Source of the DNA: Desulfocapsa sp.
GTDB lineage: Bacteria; Desulfobacterota; Desulfobulbia; Desulfobulbales; Desulfocapsaceae
Reading direction: 5' to 3'
Assembly: GCA_022712975.1 (NCBI GenBank)
Contig: JAFLJO010000091.1
Span: 1 to 39,249, forward strand
Length of the DNA: 39,249 nt
Each line of letters starts with the position of its first letter. Within the stretch, counting starts at the first letter, position 1. The notes beneath the pieces are model-generated. The model searched no databases, was not told the origin of the DNA, and was given only the letters and a program-made list of their open reading frames with translations. Below, in pieces: positions 15,818 through 24,403 of the stretch. A program made the translations under genes and the position numbers.

Positions 15818-16576
15818 TTATGCAAAAAACGAAGCTTTCACAAATTCCCTGTTCATCCTTGCAATATGTCTAATTGATATTCCTTGAGGGCAAACAGCCT
15901 CACACTCCCGCTCGTTGGTACAGTTCCCAAATCCTTCTTTGTCCATTGCAGTTACCATGGCCATGGCACGTTCTTTCCGTTCCGGTTGTCCCTGGGGTAA
16001 TAAACTTAATTGAGAAATTTTTGCCCCGGTAAAAAGCATGGCCGCACTATTTGGACAACTTGCAACGCAGGCGCCACAACCGATACAAGATGCTGCATCC
16101 ATGGCAAGTTCAGCAGTGGCAGAAGGGATCGGTGTTGAATTTCCGTCTGGTGTTCCTCCCGTGTTCACAGAGGTATAGCCTCCGGCCTGAATAATCCTGT
16201 CAAGCGAACTACGATCAATGACCAGATCTTTATGAATGGGAAATGCTCGGGAACGAAATGGCTCTATAACAAGGGTGTCTCCATCGTCGAAGTGTCGCAT
16301 ATGGAGCTGACAAAGTGTGGTTTCAGGTTCAGGGCCATGGGCAATGCCGTTGATTACAGCCGCACACATACCACAAATACCTTCCCGGCAGTCATGATCA
16401 AACGCCACCGGATCACTCCCTTCGCGGGTAAGTTGTTCATTCAAAACGTCGAGCATTTCCAGGAATGACATATCCGTGGAAATGTTGCTTAGCTTATAGG
16501 TTTCAAAGTCACCTTTTGCTTTAGAGTCTTTCTGACGCCAGATTTCAAGGCTGAGGGTAATATTTGTTGTGGGCAT
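15818..16576 (-). CDS. sdhB: Succinate dehydrogenase/fumarate reductase iron-sulfur subunit
   Basis: The 252-residue B subunit relays electrons between the flavoprotein and the membrane haems. The [2Fe-2S] ligands are C63, C68, C71 and C89 (CREGICGMC). The C-terminal ferredoxin-like domain has C164-IG-C-GA-C170 and C174 and the later [14 protein letters not shown] cluster for [4Fe-4S] and [3Fe-4S]. Sequence character is that of the menaquinone-linked, Wolinella/Bacillus-type enzyme. It follows sdhA by 16 bp in the order C-A-B. The complex may run as fumarate reductase or succinate dehydrogenase, depending on growth mode. Confidence 0.94.
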   Translation of the reverse strand: MPTTNITLSLEIWRQKDSKAKGDFETYKLSNISTDMSFLEMLDVLNEQLTREGSDPVAFDHDCREGICGMCAAVINGIAHGPEPETTLCQLHMRHFDDGDTLVIEPFRSRAFPIHKDLVIDRSSLDRIIQAGGYTSVNTGGTPDGNSTPIPSATAELAMDAASCIGCGACVASCPNSAAMLFTGAKISQLSLLPQGQPERKERAMAMVTAMDKEGFGNCTNERECEAVCPQGISIRHIARMNREFVKASFFA

Positions 16577-16592
16577 AATAGATAGGTCTCTG

Positions 16593-18521
16593 TTATTTAT
16601 AGCTTCGTTGGCTTGGAGTCACAGTCTCGAAGAGTAATTGTTCTTTATGGAGTTTTGGCACGCCATCTTCTCCCTGATATTCCCAAACTGCAACATGGCT
16701 GTATCCGGCATCATCACGCTTGGCTTCATGTTCTTCTGTCTGGCTTTCTTCCCGCAGGTGACAACCGCATGATTCTGCACGATCCAGTGCGTCAAGGATC
16801 ATGATTTCTGCAAATTCAAGGAAATCAGCAAGGCGTCCTGCCCGTTCAAGGGATTGATTAAGCTCTTCGCCAGTGCCTGGAATATACACATTGTCCCAGA
16901 ATTTTTTCTGAATTGCCGGGAGTTCAGCCAATGCCTTTTCGAGCCCTTCTTTGTTCCGTGCCATACCGCAATGATCCCAAAGCAGGAGGCCAAGCTCTTT
17001 GTGAATTTCGTCAACTGTGAGTTTTCCCGCAGGGCCGCCTTCACTGCTACGTAAAAGTTTGGCGATACGATCCTGAACACTTTTCTTCGCATCTGAGAAC
17101 TGTTTATGCCCGTTGTCCACAATGTCTTGCTCTGTAGAACCAAGGTAGCCTGCGATGCTTGTGCCAATAATAAAATATCCGTCTGCAAGCCCCTGCATAA
17201 GGGCACTTGCACCCAGGCGATTAGCTCCATGATCTGAGAAATTACATTCTCCAATGGCAAACAGCCCTGGGATTGTCGTCATCAGATTATAATCAACCCA
17301 AAGCCCACCCATGGTGTAATGAACAGCGGGATAGATCATCATTGGTTCGTGCAAAGGGTTGGAATCCGTTATCTTTTCATACATCTGAAAAAGATTCCCA
17401 TATTTCTTGAGGATTGTAGCTTCACCATCCCTGCTGATTGCCTCTGCAAAATCAAGATAAACAGCAAGATTGGTTGTACCCACACCTTTTCCATCGTCAC
17501 ATTGTTCCTTGGCATTACGGGATGCAACATCACGGGGCACAAGATTTCCAAAACTGGGGTATTTACTTTCGAGATAATAATCGCGCTCATTTTCAGGAAT
17601 AGAACCCGGCCTTCTCGTATCACCCGGTTTTTTTGGAACCCAGACTCTGCCATCATTACGAAGACTCTCACTCATCAGGGTGAGTTTTGACTGAAAACTA
17701 CCGTGAACCGGAATACAGGTAGGATGGATTTGGATAAAACAAGGATTGGCAAATCCAGCACCTTTTTTATGTGCCCGCCAAGCGGCTGTGACATTCGAAG
17801 CCATGGCATTGGTGGATAGAAAATAGGCATTTCCATAGCCGCCAGTGGCAAGGATTACGGCATCCGCTGAATACGTTTCAAGTTTTCCGGTTATTATATC
17901 CCTTGTAACGATACCCCGGGCTTTCCCGTCAACAAGAACAAGTTCCATCATCTCCTTACGGGTATGCATGGTAACTTTTCCGGTTTTGATCTGGCGTGCG
18001 AGGGCAGAGTAGGCACCGAGCAGAAGTTGTTGCCCTGTTTGACCGCGTGCATAAAAGGTTCGTGAAACCTGTGCTCCGCCAAAAGAACGGTTGGCAAGGG
18101 TTCCACCATATTCACGGGCAAAGGGAACACCCTGTGCAACGCATTGATCGATAATACTATTACTGACCTGAGCCAATCTATATACATTGGCTTCGCGTGA
18201 TCTGAAGTCACCTCCCTTAATGGTGTCATAAAAAAGACGTTGAATGGAGTCGCCATCATTCTGATAGTTTTTTGCTGCATTTATTCCACCCTGAGCAGCA
18301 ATGGAATGAGCACGTCTCGGGCTGTCTTGAATGCAAAACGTCTCTACTTCATACCCCTGTTCAGCAAGAGTTGCTGAAGCAGAGGCTCCGGCAAGACCTG
18401 TTCCAACAACAATAATTGAATATTTACGACGATTCGCAGGGTTTACAAGTTTTGAGGAAAAACGATGATTGTCCCATTTTTCGGCCAAAGGGCCTTCGGG
18501 GACGTTGGATTTAAGTTCCAT
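16593..18521 (-). CDS. sdhA: Succinate dehydrogenase/fumarate reductase flavoprotein subunit
   Basis: The 642-residue A subunit interconverts succinate and fumarate on the cytoplasmic side of the membrane. [11 protein letters not shown]ossmann motif begins near residue 40. H72 in [11 protein letters not shown] is the site of covalent FAD. The dicarboxylate pocket motifs HYTMGGLWV and [14 protein letters not shown] are present, as is the helical C-terminal domain. Length matches the long B-type flavoproteins. It is encoded between sdhC and sdhB, 23 bp after sdhC. Confidence 0.96.
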   Translation of the reverse strand: MELKSNVPEGPLAEKWDNHRFSSKLVNPANRRKYSIIVVGTGLAGASASATLAEQGYEVETFCIQDSPRRAHSIAAQGGINAAKNYQNDGDSIQRLFYDTIKGGDFRSREANVYRLAQVSNSIIDQCVAQGVPFAREYGGTLANRSFGGAQVSRTFYARGQTGQQLLLGAYSALARQIKTGKVTMHTRKEMMELVLVDGKARGIVTRDIITGKLETYSADAVILATGGYGNAYFLSTNAMASNVTAAWRAHKKGAGFANPCFIQIHPTCIPVHGSFQSKLTLMSESLRNDGRVWVPKKPGDTRRPGSIPENERDYYLESKYPSFGNLVPRDVASRNAKEQCDDGKGVGTTNLAVYLDFAEAISRDGEATILKKYGNLFQMYEKITDSNPLHEPMMIYPAVHYTMGGLWVDYNLMTTIPGLFAIGECNFSDHGANRLGASALMQGLADGYFIIGTSIAGYLGSTEQDIVDNGHKQFSDAKKSVQDRIAKLLRSSEGGPAGKLTVDEIHKELGLLLWDHCGMARNKEGLEKALAELPAIQKKFWDNVYIPGTGEELNQSLERAGRLADFLEFAEIMILDALDRAESCGCHLREESQTEEHEAKRDDAGYSHVAVWEYQGEDGVPKLHKEQLLFETVTPSQRSYK

Positions 18522-18544
18522 GAGTATACCTGTTCAATTCCTGT

Positions 18545-19171
18545 TCAAAAGATAAAAAGAAGGGAGATGGCACTGAATATAAGAAGAAAAAAGACGGGAA
18601 CAATATAGGTTAAATTTCTTATCAGCGTATTGTACTCGGGGTGATTCACACCAAATGTCTGCAACATTGACCAAAACCCGTGATTTAGATGAATGGCAAG
18701 CACTATGAAGGATATGATATAAAAGAGTATCACAAGAGGAGAGCTAAACAGATAAGAGATGGTGAGGCCGATTGTTCCGTGGTCACCAAAAGAGACCGCA
18801 CAGGTATGAACCAGGATGTACAGCAGGATAAATAATCCGCTATAGATCATGGTTCTTGAAGCCTGTGAGTATTTAACCGCCCTTTTTTGTACCTTGTATC
18901 CGGTACCTCTTGCTTTACGATTTTGTAGAAAGAGTACTACTCCAGTCACTATATGAATCACAAAGACCATAAACAGTACTTTACTTAAAATCGCAATGAT
19001 AAGGGGGTGGCTGTGCAGTTGGTCAGAATAGGCCTGGAAAAGTGGTAGAGAGTTGAAAAGAGTAGCATTTCCAGCTGCATGACTACAGAGAAAGAGAAGT
19101 AGGAAACCACCGCTACAGGCCATTATCCATTTTTTGCCAATGGATGATTTGAAAAATTGAATAAAGAGCAT
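18545..19171 (-). CDS. sdhC: Succinate dehydrogenase/fumarate reductase cytochrome b subunit (single di-heme anchor)
   Basis: A 208-residue integral membrane protein with five predicted helices. Histidines suited to bind two haems lie in the helices at H31, H73, H122 and H161/H164. This is the single-subunit di-haem anchor of type B enzymes (as in Wolinella FrdC and Bacillus SdhC), which react with menaquinone and can couple to the membrane potential. It is the first gene of the sdhCAB operon, with a promoter 23-50 bp upstream. Confidence 0.92.
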   Translation of the reverse strand: MLFIQFFKSSIGKKWIMACSGGFLLLFLCSHAAGNATLFNSLPLFQAYSDQLHSHPLIIAILSKVLFMVFVIHIVTGVVLFLQNRKARGTGYKVQKRAVKYSQASRTMIYSGLFILLYILVHTCAVSFGDHGTIGLTISYLFSSPLVILFYIISFIVLAIHLNHGFWSMLQTFGVNHPEYNTLIRNLTYIVPVFFLLIFSAISLLFIF

Positions 19172-19193
19172 AGTATTAAACCATCTGAAATTA

Positions 19194-19221
19194 ATATTAG
19201 GTGTGATTTGTCAGCTATCAA
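19194..19221 (-). promoter_or_regulatory. Sigma70-type promoter for sdhCAB
   Basis: On the minus strand, TTGATA and TAATAT are separated by 16 bp, ending 22 bp before the sdhC ATG. The word ATTTGTCAG occurs here (19206) and again at 19283 near the divergent gph gene, so a shared regulator site is possible. Confidence 0.45.
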
Positions 19222-19272
19222 TAGCACTAATTGTAAAAGAAATGAACAAAAATGAGTAGCCTTGATTTTGAG

Positions 19273-19301
19273 TTGTGTGAAAATTTGTCAGGTGCTATTA
19301 T
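19273..19301 (+). promoter_or_regulatory. Possible sigma70-type promoter for gph-DUF445
   Basis: TTGTGT, a 17-bp spacer and TATTAT, ending 59 bp before the preferred gph start. The -35 matches consensus poorly, so confidence is low. Confidence 0.3.
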
Positions 19302-19360
19302 TACCAGGAAATTGAAAGAGGAAGTCTCCTGTTAATTTGTGCTGGAAAAAGGAAGAAATC

Positions 19361-20014
19361 ATGAAATGCAAAGGACTGATATTTGATCTGGATGGAACAC
19401 TGCTGAATACCCTGGAGGATCTCGCCAGTGCCGGCAATACAACCCTTGAACATTTTGGTTTCCCTGTTCATCCGGTGGATGCGTATCGTTATTTTGTCGG
19501 CGAAGGCTTGAAAACATTGATGCAGAGAATTATTCCAAAACCCGATGCAAGTGATGATCAGCTGCTGGAGTACATGAAGAAGTTTGGAGAAATTTATGCT
19601 GAAATCTGGAATGTACGTTCTGCACCCTATAAAGGTATTCCTGAAATGATCAGCTCTTTGTCTGCGGCTGGCCTGCAGCTTGCGGTGCTTTCAAATAAAC
19701 CCCATGAATTTACAAAAATCTGTGTGGAATCTTTTTTTCCTGAAAACCCATTTGTATTTGTTCTTGGTCAGCGGGAAGGTATCCCTAAAAAACCCGATCC
19801 AGCCGGGGCAATAGAGCTTACTGAAAAAATGGGACTAGTGCCAGGTGAAATTCTATACGTTGGCGACACTGCAACAGATATGCAGACTGGAAACAGCGCA
19901 GGAATGAGAACCATCGGTGTGGAATGGGGATTTCGTGATCGTGCAGAACTCCAAAATAATAACGCCTGGAAAATTGTTTCAACTCCAGCAGAGGTAGTAT
20001 CGTATGCCGTTTGA
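19361..20014 (+). CDS. gph: HAD-family phosphatase, phosphoglycolate phosphatase-like
   Basis: A 217-residue HAD hydrolase of the Gph/PGP type. Motif I is FDLDGTLLNT with D9 and D11. The cap domain is helical. Motif II is AVLSNKPHEF, then KKPDPAG with the motif III lysine, and motif IV GDTATDMQTG. These proteins hydrolyse 2-phosphoglycolate or similar small phosphates. I prefer the ATG at 19361 (GGAAG upstream) over a TTG at 19337. The last 11 bases overlap the start of the DUF445 gene, so they are co-translated. Confidence 0.88.
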   Translation: MKCKGLIFDLDGTLLNTLEDLASAGNTTLEHFGFPVHPVDAYRYFVGEGLKTLMQRIIPKPDASDDQLLEYMKKFGEIYAEIWNVRSAPYKGIPEMISSLSAAGLQLAVLSNKPHEFTKICVESFFPENPFVFVLGQREGIPKKPDPAGAIELTEKMGLVPGEILYVGDTATDMQTGNSAGMRTIGVEWGFRDRAELQNNNAWKIVSTPAEVVSYAV

Positions 20015-21617
20015 TCCTTCTAGCTTAACACCATATTTACAATACGCAGCACCTCCATTACTGGGCGCATTTATCGGATATTTAACGAATAAAGTGGCTA
20101 TTAGGATGCTGTTTCGACCACTGACCAAAAAATATCTTTTTGGCATACGTATTCCCATGACTCCAGGGGTGATCCCATCCAAGCGAAAGAATCTTGCAAT
20201 TAATATTGGCGAGATGGTAGGAAGCCACCTGCTGACCAGTACTGAAATACGTAAGGCACTGGAAAAGGAAAGTTTTCAAAAAACTCTATACGATCTTATT
20301 GAAAGCAGGGGAGAGGTTCTGCTCCAAAAAGATCATGGTTCGCTGTGCGAAATTGTACCGGAAAAGTATCAAAGTTATTATCAGGTTGCAGTCCACGCAA
20401 TTACGAATCAATCACAAAAAGCTATCCATTCATTTCTTGACTCAGAGTCGTTTACAAAAATCCTCGACGAGTCCATAGATGAACAGTTTGATCGTCTGCT
20501 TGCCACTGATCTGCAAATGTTCCTGCCTGGAGCAGATAGAGAAACTGCCTACAAATTTCTGGAAAAAAGCCTGGGGAGAATGCTTGGCAGCCCCGCCATG
20601 GAAGAGTGGGTTGAGAGTTTTGTTCAGCAAAAGGTGTATGCGGTATTACAGCAGGAAAAAAGTTTAAGTGACATAATGCCTGGCTCCATGCAGGAGTTGA
20701 TTGTAACTTCCATTGAGAACCAGACCCCGCTTTTGCTCAGTAAACTGGCAGGGATTATTGCAGAACCTGCGATCAGAGATCGTATTGTTACAGGAGTACG
20801 CATGGGAGTGGATTCCTTTGTCGCAGGTATGGGGCCAATGGCAGCTCTGGCAAGTGGTTTTCTTACACCCGAGGTAGTTGAAAAAAAAGTAAGAGAATAT
20901 CTTGAAGAAAAAGAAGAAGATATTGTTGAGTGGCTTCAGAATGATGAAGTGCAGAGCAGGGTGGCAAAAGTTCTCCGTGAACGAAGTGTGGGAATACTTG
21001 GTACTCCACTGGTGAAAATGGTGGGGAATGATAATGATGATATGGTAGAGGGGTTTTGTACAAACCTGAGTCAGCAATTAGCTGCTCTTTTGCAGGAACC
21101 GGAAACCACAAATGCCTTTGCCTCCATGATTTGTGATAACATTGAGACACACATAGATGGCGGTAAAATCCCACTAGGTGAAATACTTTTTGATTTAATG
21201 GGAGAAGACGGGATAACACGAGGAAGGACGTGGCTGAAAGAGGAAGCTTTTACCCTTCTCAAAGCTGAAAAAACCAGAAAAACTTTGGATTCAATGGTTG
21301 TGAGTCTGCTGAACAATCTCTTGGATCACCGTGTGGGGAAAATCTCCAGACTTTTACCCGCAGGTGTCAGAGAAGGAATCTACGTTTCCCTGCAACGAAT
21401 GGCTTCTGGTATGCTTGCTGTCGAAGTTCCCAGTCTTGTCACCTCTTTTAATATTCAGAAAATCGTAAAAGAAAAAGTCAATTCTCTTGATCTTATGCGC
21501 CTGGAACGACTTCTCCTTTCCATTATGGAAGAGCAGTTTAAATATATTAATCTTTTTGGGGCGTTACTAGGTTTTTTGATAGGATGTTTGAATTTGTTTT
21601 TTTTGAATGCTATGTGA
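20004..21617 (+). CDS. DUF445-family membrane protein
   Basis: A 537-residue protein with a hydrophobic segment at each end (about 13-30 and 515-535). In between is a long, mostly helical and charged domain, the layout of the DUF445/YheB family. The N-terminal GAFIGYLTNKVAIRMLFRP is the conserved family motif. Function is unknown; related proteins are membrane-bound and have been linked to envelope or sporulation processes in other bacteria. It overlaps gph by 11 bp. Confidence 0.88.
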   Translation: MPFDPSSLTPYLQYAAPPLLGAFIGYLTNKVAIRMLFRPLTKKYLFGIRIPMTPGVIPSKRKNLAINIGEMVGSHLLTSTEIRKALEKESFQKTLYDLIESRGEVLLQKDHGSLCEIVPEKYQSYYQVAVHAITNQSQKAIHSFLDSESFTKILDESIDEQFDRLLATDLQMFLPGADRETAYKFLEKSLGRMLGSPAMEEWVESFVQQKVYAVLQQEKSLSDIMPGSMQELIVTSIENQTPLLLSKLAGIIAEPAIRDRIVTGVRMGVDSFVAGMGPMAALASGFLTPEVVEKKVREYLEEKEEDIVEWLQNDEVQSRVAKVLRERSVGILGTPLVKMVGNDNDDMVEGFCTNLSQQLAALLQEPETTNAFASMICDNIETHIDGGKIPLGEILFDLMGEDGITRGRTWLKEEAFTLLKAEKTRKTLDSMVVSLLNNLLDHRVGKISRLLPAGVREGIYVSLQRMASGMLAVEVPSLVTSFNIQKIVKEKVNSLDLMRLERLLLSIMEEQFKYINLFGALLGFLIGCLNLFFLNAM

Positions 21618-21647
21618 GATTTCAACATAAGTGGATCGGAAAAGTTA

Positions 21648-21750
21648 CGTTTACCTCCTTGTTCGACATTCGATATTCGATTTTTAAATTAGTGCTTTAA
21701 ATCAACCGATTAACAATATGTAAAACGTATCACTTTATTGTATTGCACCC
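21648..21750 (-). repeat. Dispersed intergenic element, copy 2 (~103 bp, inverted relative to copy 1)
   Basis: The reverse complement matches 14204-14322 along its length apart from a ~16-bp internal gap. It lies between the DUF445 gene and sucrose synthase, 30 bp after the DUF445 stop. The pair of inverted copies bounds about 7.3 kb. Confidence 0.75.
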
Positions 21751-21814
21751 CCAGCCATTTATTTATGAAGCTGGGAATAGCAGGCAATAATTCATCCAAA
21801 TTTTAAAAAAAAGT

Positions 21815-21843
21815 CTGATGTCTGTTGGATGAGACGTCATCAG
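21815..21843. promoter_or_regulatory. Possible hairpin in the sucrose synthase 5' leader
   Basis: CTGATG (21815-21820) pairs with CATCAG (21838-21843), with a further TCT/AGA pairing inside, directly before the ribosome site GGGGAG of susA. It could affect initiation; weak evidence. Confidence 0.3.
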
Positions 21844-21865
21844 GCTCTCTGGGGAGAAGAAAAGC

Positions 21866-24247
21866 ATGTTTCACGAATTGAGTACTTGGGTCGAACAGCA
21901 CCGTGATGCTGTTCACAGCCTGTTTCGCAGCTTTCAGGGACAGGGTAAAAGTCTTATCCTTCGCAGCCAGATATGGGATACCTTTGTCCAATTCTGTGAG
22001 GAGGATAACCAGAAAGAGCTGCTCCACTCCCCTCTTGCCCAGGCACTAAAAAAATGCCAGGAAGCTGCCGTTGACGAGCCTTGGTTATATATTGATGTTC
22101 GCCCAGGCGTTGCCCGCTGGCATTACCTGCGCTATCATTTTGAAACTATGACCTTTGAAGAAGTGTCTGCTTCTGAATTCCTTGCCTTTAAGGAAAGGCT
22201 GGTCAATGGTCATTCACAGGAAGCAATTCTTGAGATTGATTTTTCGCCCTTTGAAAGGGATTTTCCCAAAATGACCCAAACCCGCTCCATTGGCCATGGG
22301 GTGGAATTTCTGAACCGTAAATTCTCAAGTCGTCTAGGCCATGACCTGAGCCAGGGTGACAAATTATTGTTTTCCTTTCTCAAGGTTCACGGATACCAGG
22401 ATAAGCCGTTTATGATTAATAGCAGTATCCCCGATGTTCACGCACTTCGACGTGCCTTGAGTCGGAGCCTGGAATTTCTTGAAAGGAAGCCGAACGAGTT
22501 GCAATGGCCTGAGCTGGAAAATGATCTGCGGGCCATGGGGTTTGAACCTGGCTGGGGAAGAACGATCACTGGCATCAGAGAAAGTATGCTTTTGCTGGCC
22601 GACCTGCTAGAAGCACCGGATCATCAAAATCTGGAAAAATTTCTAGGCCGGATACCCATGATATTCAATATAGCAGTTCTCTCTCCACATGGCTATTTCG
22701 GTCAGGATAATGTCTTGGGTTTGCCCGATACCGGCGGACAGGTCGTCTATATTCTTGATCAGGTTCGCGCCCTTGAACGGGAAATGAAAAAACGCATTTA
22801 TAATCAGGGCTTGGATATTCAACCGCAAATCATGATCATTACCCGCTTGATTCCGGATGCCGGGGAAACAATGTGCAACATACCTGAAGAGCATGTACAC
22901 GGAACCGACAATGTGTATATTCTTCGTATCCCGTTTCGGGACTCGAACTCCGCAATTATCCCCCACTGGATATCGCGCTTTGAGGTGTGGCCCTTTTTGG
23001 AAAGATTCAGCCGAGAGGCGGAAACAACCATCCTGGCCAAGCTGGGCCGAAGTCCTGATCTGATCATTGGCAACTATTCAGATGGTAACCTGGCAGCCTA
23101 TCTGATTGCACAGAGCTTAGGCGTTACTCAGTGCACCATTGCCCATGCCCTGGAAAAAACAAAATACCTCTATTCAGCCCTTTACTGGCAGGACATGGAA
23201 GATCAATATCATTTCTCCTGCCAATTTACTGCTGATCTGATTGGAATGAATTCGGCAGACTTTATTATCACCTCAACCTATCAGGAAATTGCCGGTTCCG
23301 CTGATGTGGTCGGCCAGTACGAAAGTTATGGCTCTTTTTCCATGCCCGGCCTGCAACGGGTTCTTCACGGAATCGATGTCTATGACCCCAAGTTTAATAT
23401 TGTTTCACCTGGAGCAGATGACAACACCTATTTTTCCGTTACGGAAAAAGAGCGCAGGCTATACAGTCTCCATGAAGAACTGGAACAGTTGATATACGGT
23501 GAAGAAAACGGGGAGTGCCGTGGCGTCTTAAGGGAGCGGGAAAAGCCGATTATTTTTTCCATGGCCCGTTTAGACCACATCAAAAATCTTGCCGGCCTGG
23601 TTCAGTGGTTTGGGGAAAACGAGCATTTACAGAATCTGACCAACATGCTGATAATCGGTGGCACAGTTAACCCGGATAATTCGGCAGACAGCGAGGAACG
23701 GGAACAGGTCATCCGTATACATGAGTTGATTGATCAATATAATCTGAACGATAAGGTGCGGTGGCTGGGGATTCGTTTGGATAAAAATCTATCAGGTGAA
23801 CTGTATCGATATATTGCCGATACCAAAGGAGCCTTTGTGCAGCCGGCCTTTTTTGAAGCCTTTGGCCTGACTGTGATAGAGGCCATGGTGTCAGGGTTGC
23901 CCACTTTTGCTACGTGCTACGGTGGGCCGCTGGAGATTATTGAGAACAATATATCCGGCTTTCATATTGATCCCAACCATGGAGAACAAGCCTCACAGAT
24001 TCTGGTCGATTTTTTTGAACAGTGCAAAACCAACCCAGCCCATTGGCAAAAAATATCGGAAGGAGCACAGCAGAGAGTCGAAGAGCGCTATACATGGAAA
24101 CGATATGCCAAGAGATTGTTGTCACTCACATGCATCTACGGCTTCTGGAAATTTGCCACCAATCTGGAACGGGATGAAACCAACCGATATCTTGAGATGT
24201 TTTACCATCTTCAGTTTCGGCCAAGGGCGGAAAAAATAAACCCTTGA
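21866..24247 (+). CDS. Sucrose synthase
   Basis: A 793-residue GT4/GT-B enzyme that reversibly converts sucrose and a nucleoside diphosphate to NDP-glucose and fructose. Length and layout match bacterial and plant sucrose synthases: an N-terminal regulatory region (to about 260), then [20 protein letters not shown] and [11 protein letters not shown] at the start of the catalytic core, MARLDHIKN, and the EX7E motif in [12 protein letters not shown] near residue 665. Ribosome site GGGGAG precedes the ATG. It is convergent with the sucrose-phosphate synthase gene, so the enzymes for making and cleaving sucrose sit side by side. Confidence 0.94.
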   Translation: MFHELSTWVEQHRDAVHSLFRSFQGQGKSLILRSQIWDTFVQFCEEDNQKELLHSPLAQALKKCQEAAVDEPWLYIDVRPGVARWHYLRYHFETMTFEEVSASEFLAFKERLVNGHSQEAILEIDFSPFERDFPKMTQTRSIGHGVEFLNRKFSSRLGHDLSQGDKLLFSFLKVHGYQDKPFMINSSIPDVHALRRALSRSLEFLERKPNELQWPELENDLRAMGFEPGWGRTITGIRESMLLLADLLEAPDHQNLEKFLGRIPMIFNIAVLSPHGYFGQDNVLGLPDTGGQVVYILDQVRALEREMKKRIYNQGLDIQPQIMIITRLIPDAGETMCNIPEEHVHGTDNVYILRIPFRDSNSAIIPHWISRFEVWPFLERFSREAETTILAKLGRSPDLIIGNYSDGNLAAYLIAQSLGVTQCTIAHALEKTKYLYSALYWQDMEDQYHFSCQFTADLIGMNSADFIITSTYQEIAGSADVVGQYESYGSFSMPGLQRVLHGIDVYDPKFNIVSPGADDNTYFSVTEKERRLYSLHEELEQLIYGEENGECRGVLREREKPIIFSMARLDHIKNLAGLVQWFGENEHLQNLTNMLIIGGTVNPDNSADSEEREQVIRIHELIDQYNLNDKVRWLGIRLDKNLSGELYRYIADTKGAFVQPAFFEAFGLTVIEAMVSGLPTFATCYGGPLEIIENNISGFHIDPNHGEQASQILVDFFEQCKTNPAHWQKISEGAQQRVEERYTWKRYAKRLLSLTCIYGFWKFATNLERDETNRYLEMFYHLQFRPRAEKINP

Positions 24248-24291
24248 TATGAAGCATGTCCATACCATGCCATTTGGAAGCCGAACCCTTA

Positions 24292-24309
24292 TTGCTGAAT
24301 ATTCAGCAA
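24292..24309. repeat. Perfect 18-bp palindrome between the convergent sucrose genes
   Basis: TTGCTGAAT immediately followed by ATTCAGCAA. It has no spacer, so it is a poor RNA hairpin and resembles a protein-binding site more than a terminator. It is located 45 bp after the sucrose synthase stop. Confidence 0.5.
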
Positions 24310-24403
24310 AGCAACAGACCATAGCACCGCATAGTATTGTATGGTTTCTTGAGAGTTGAGAAGAGATCTAATCTATCCAGACATAAAGCGTTCGTTTGGA
24401 GTG

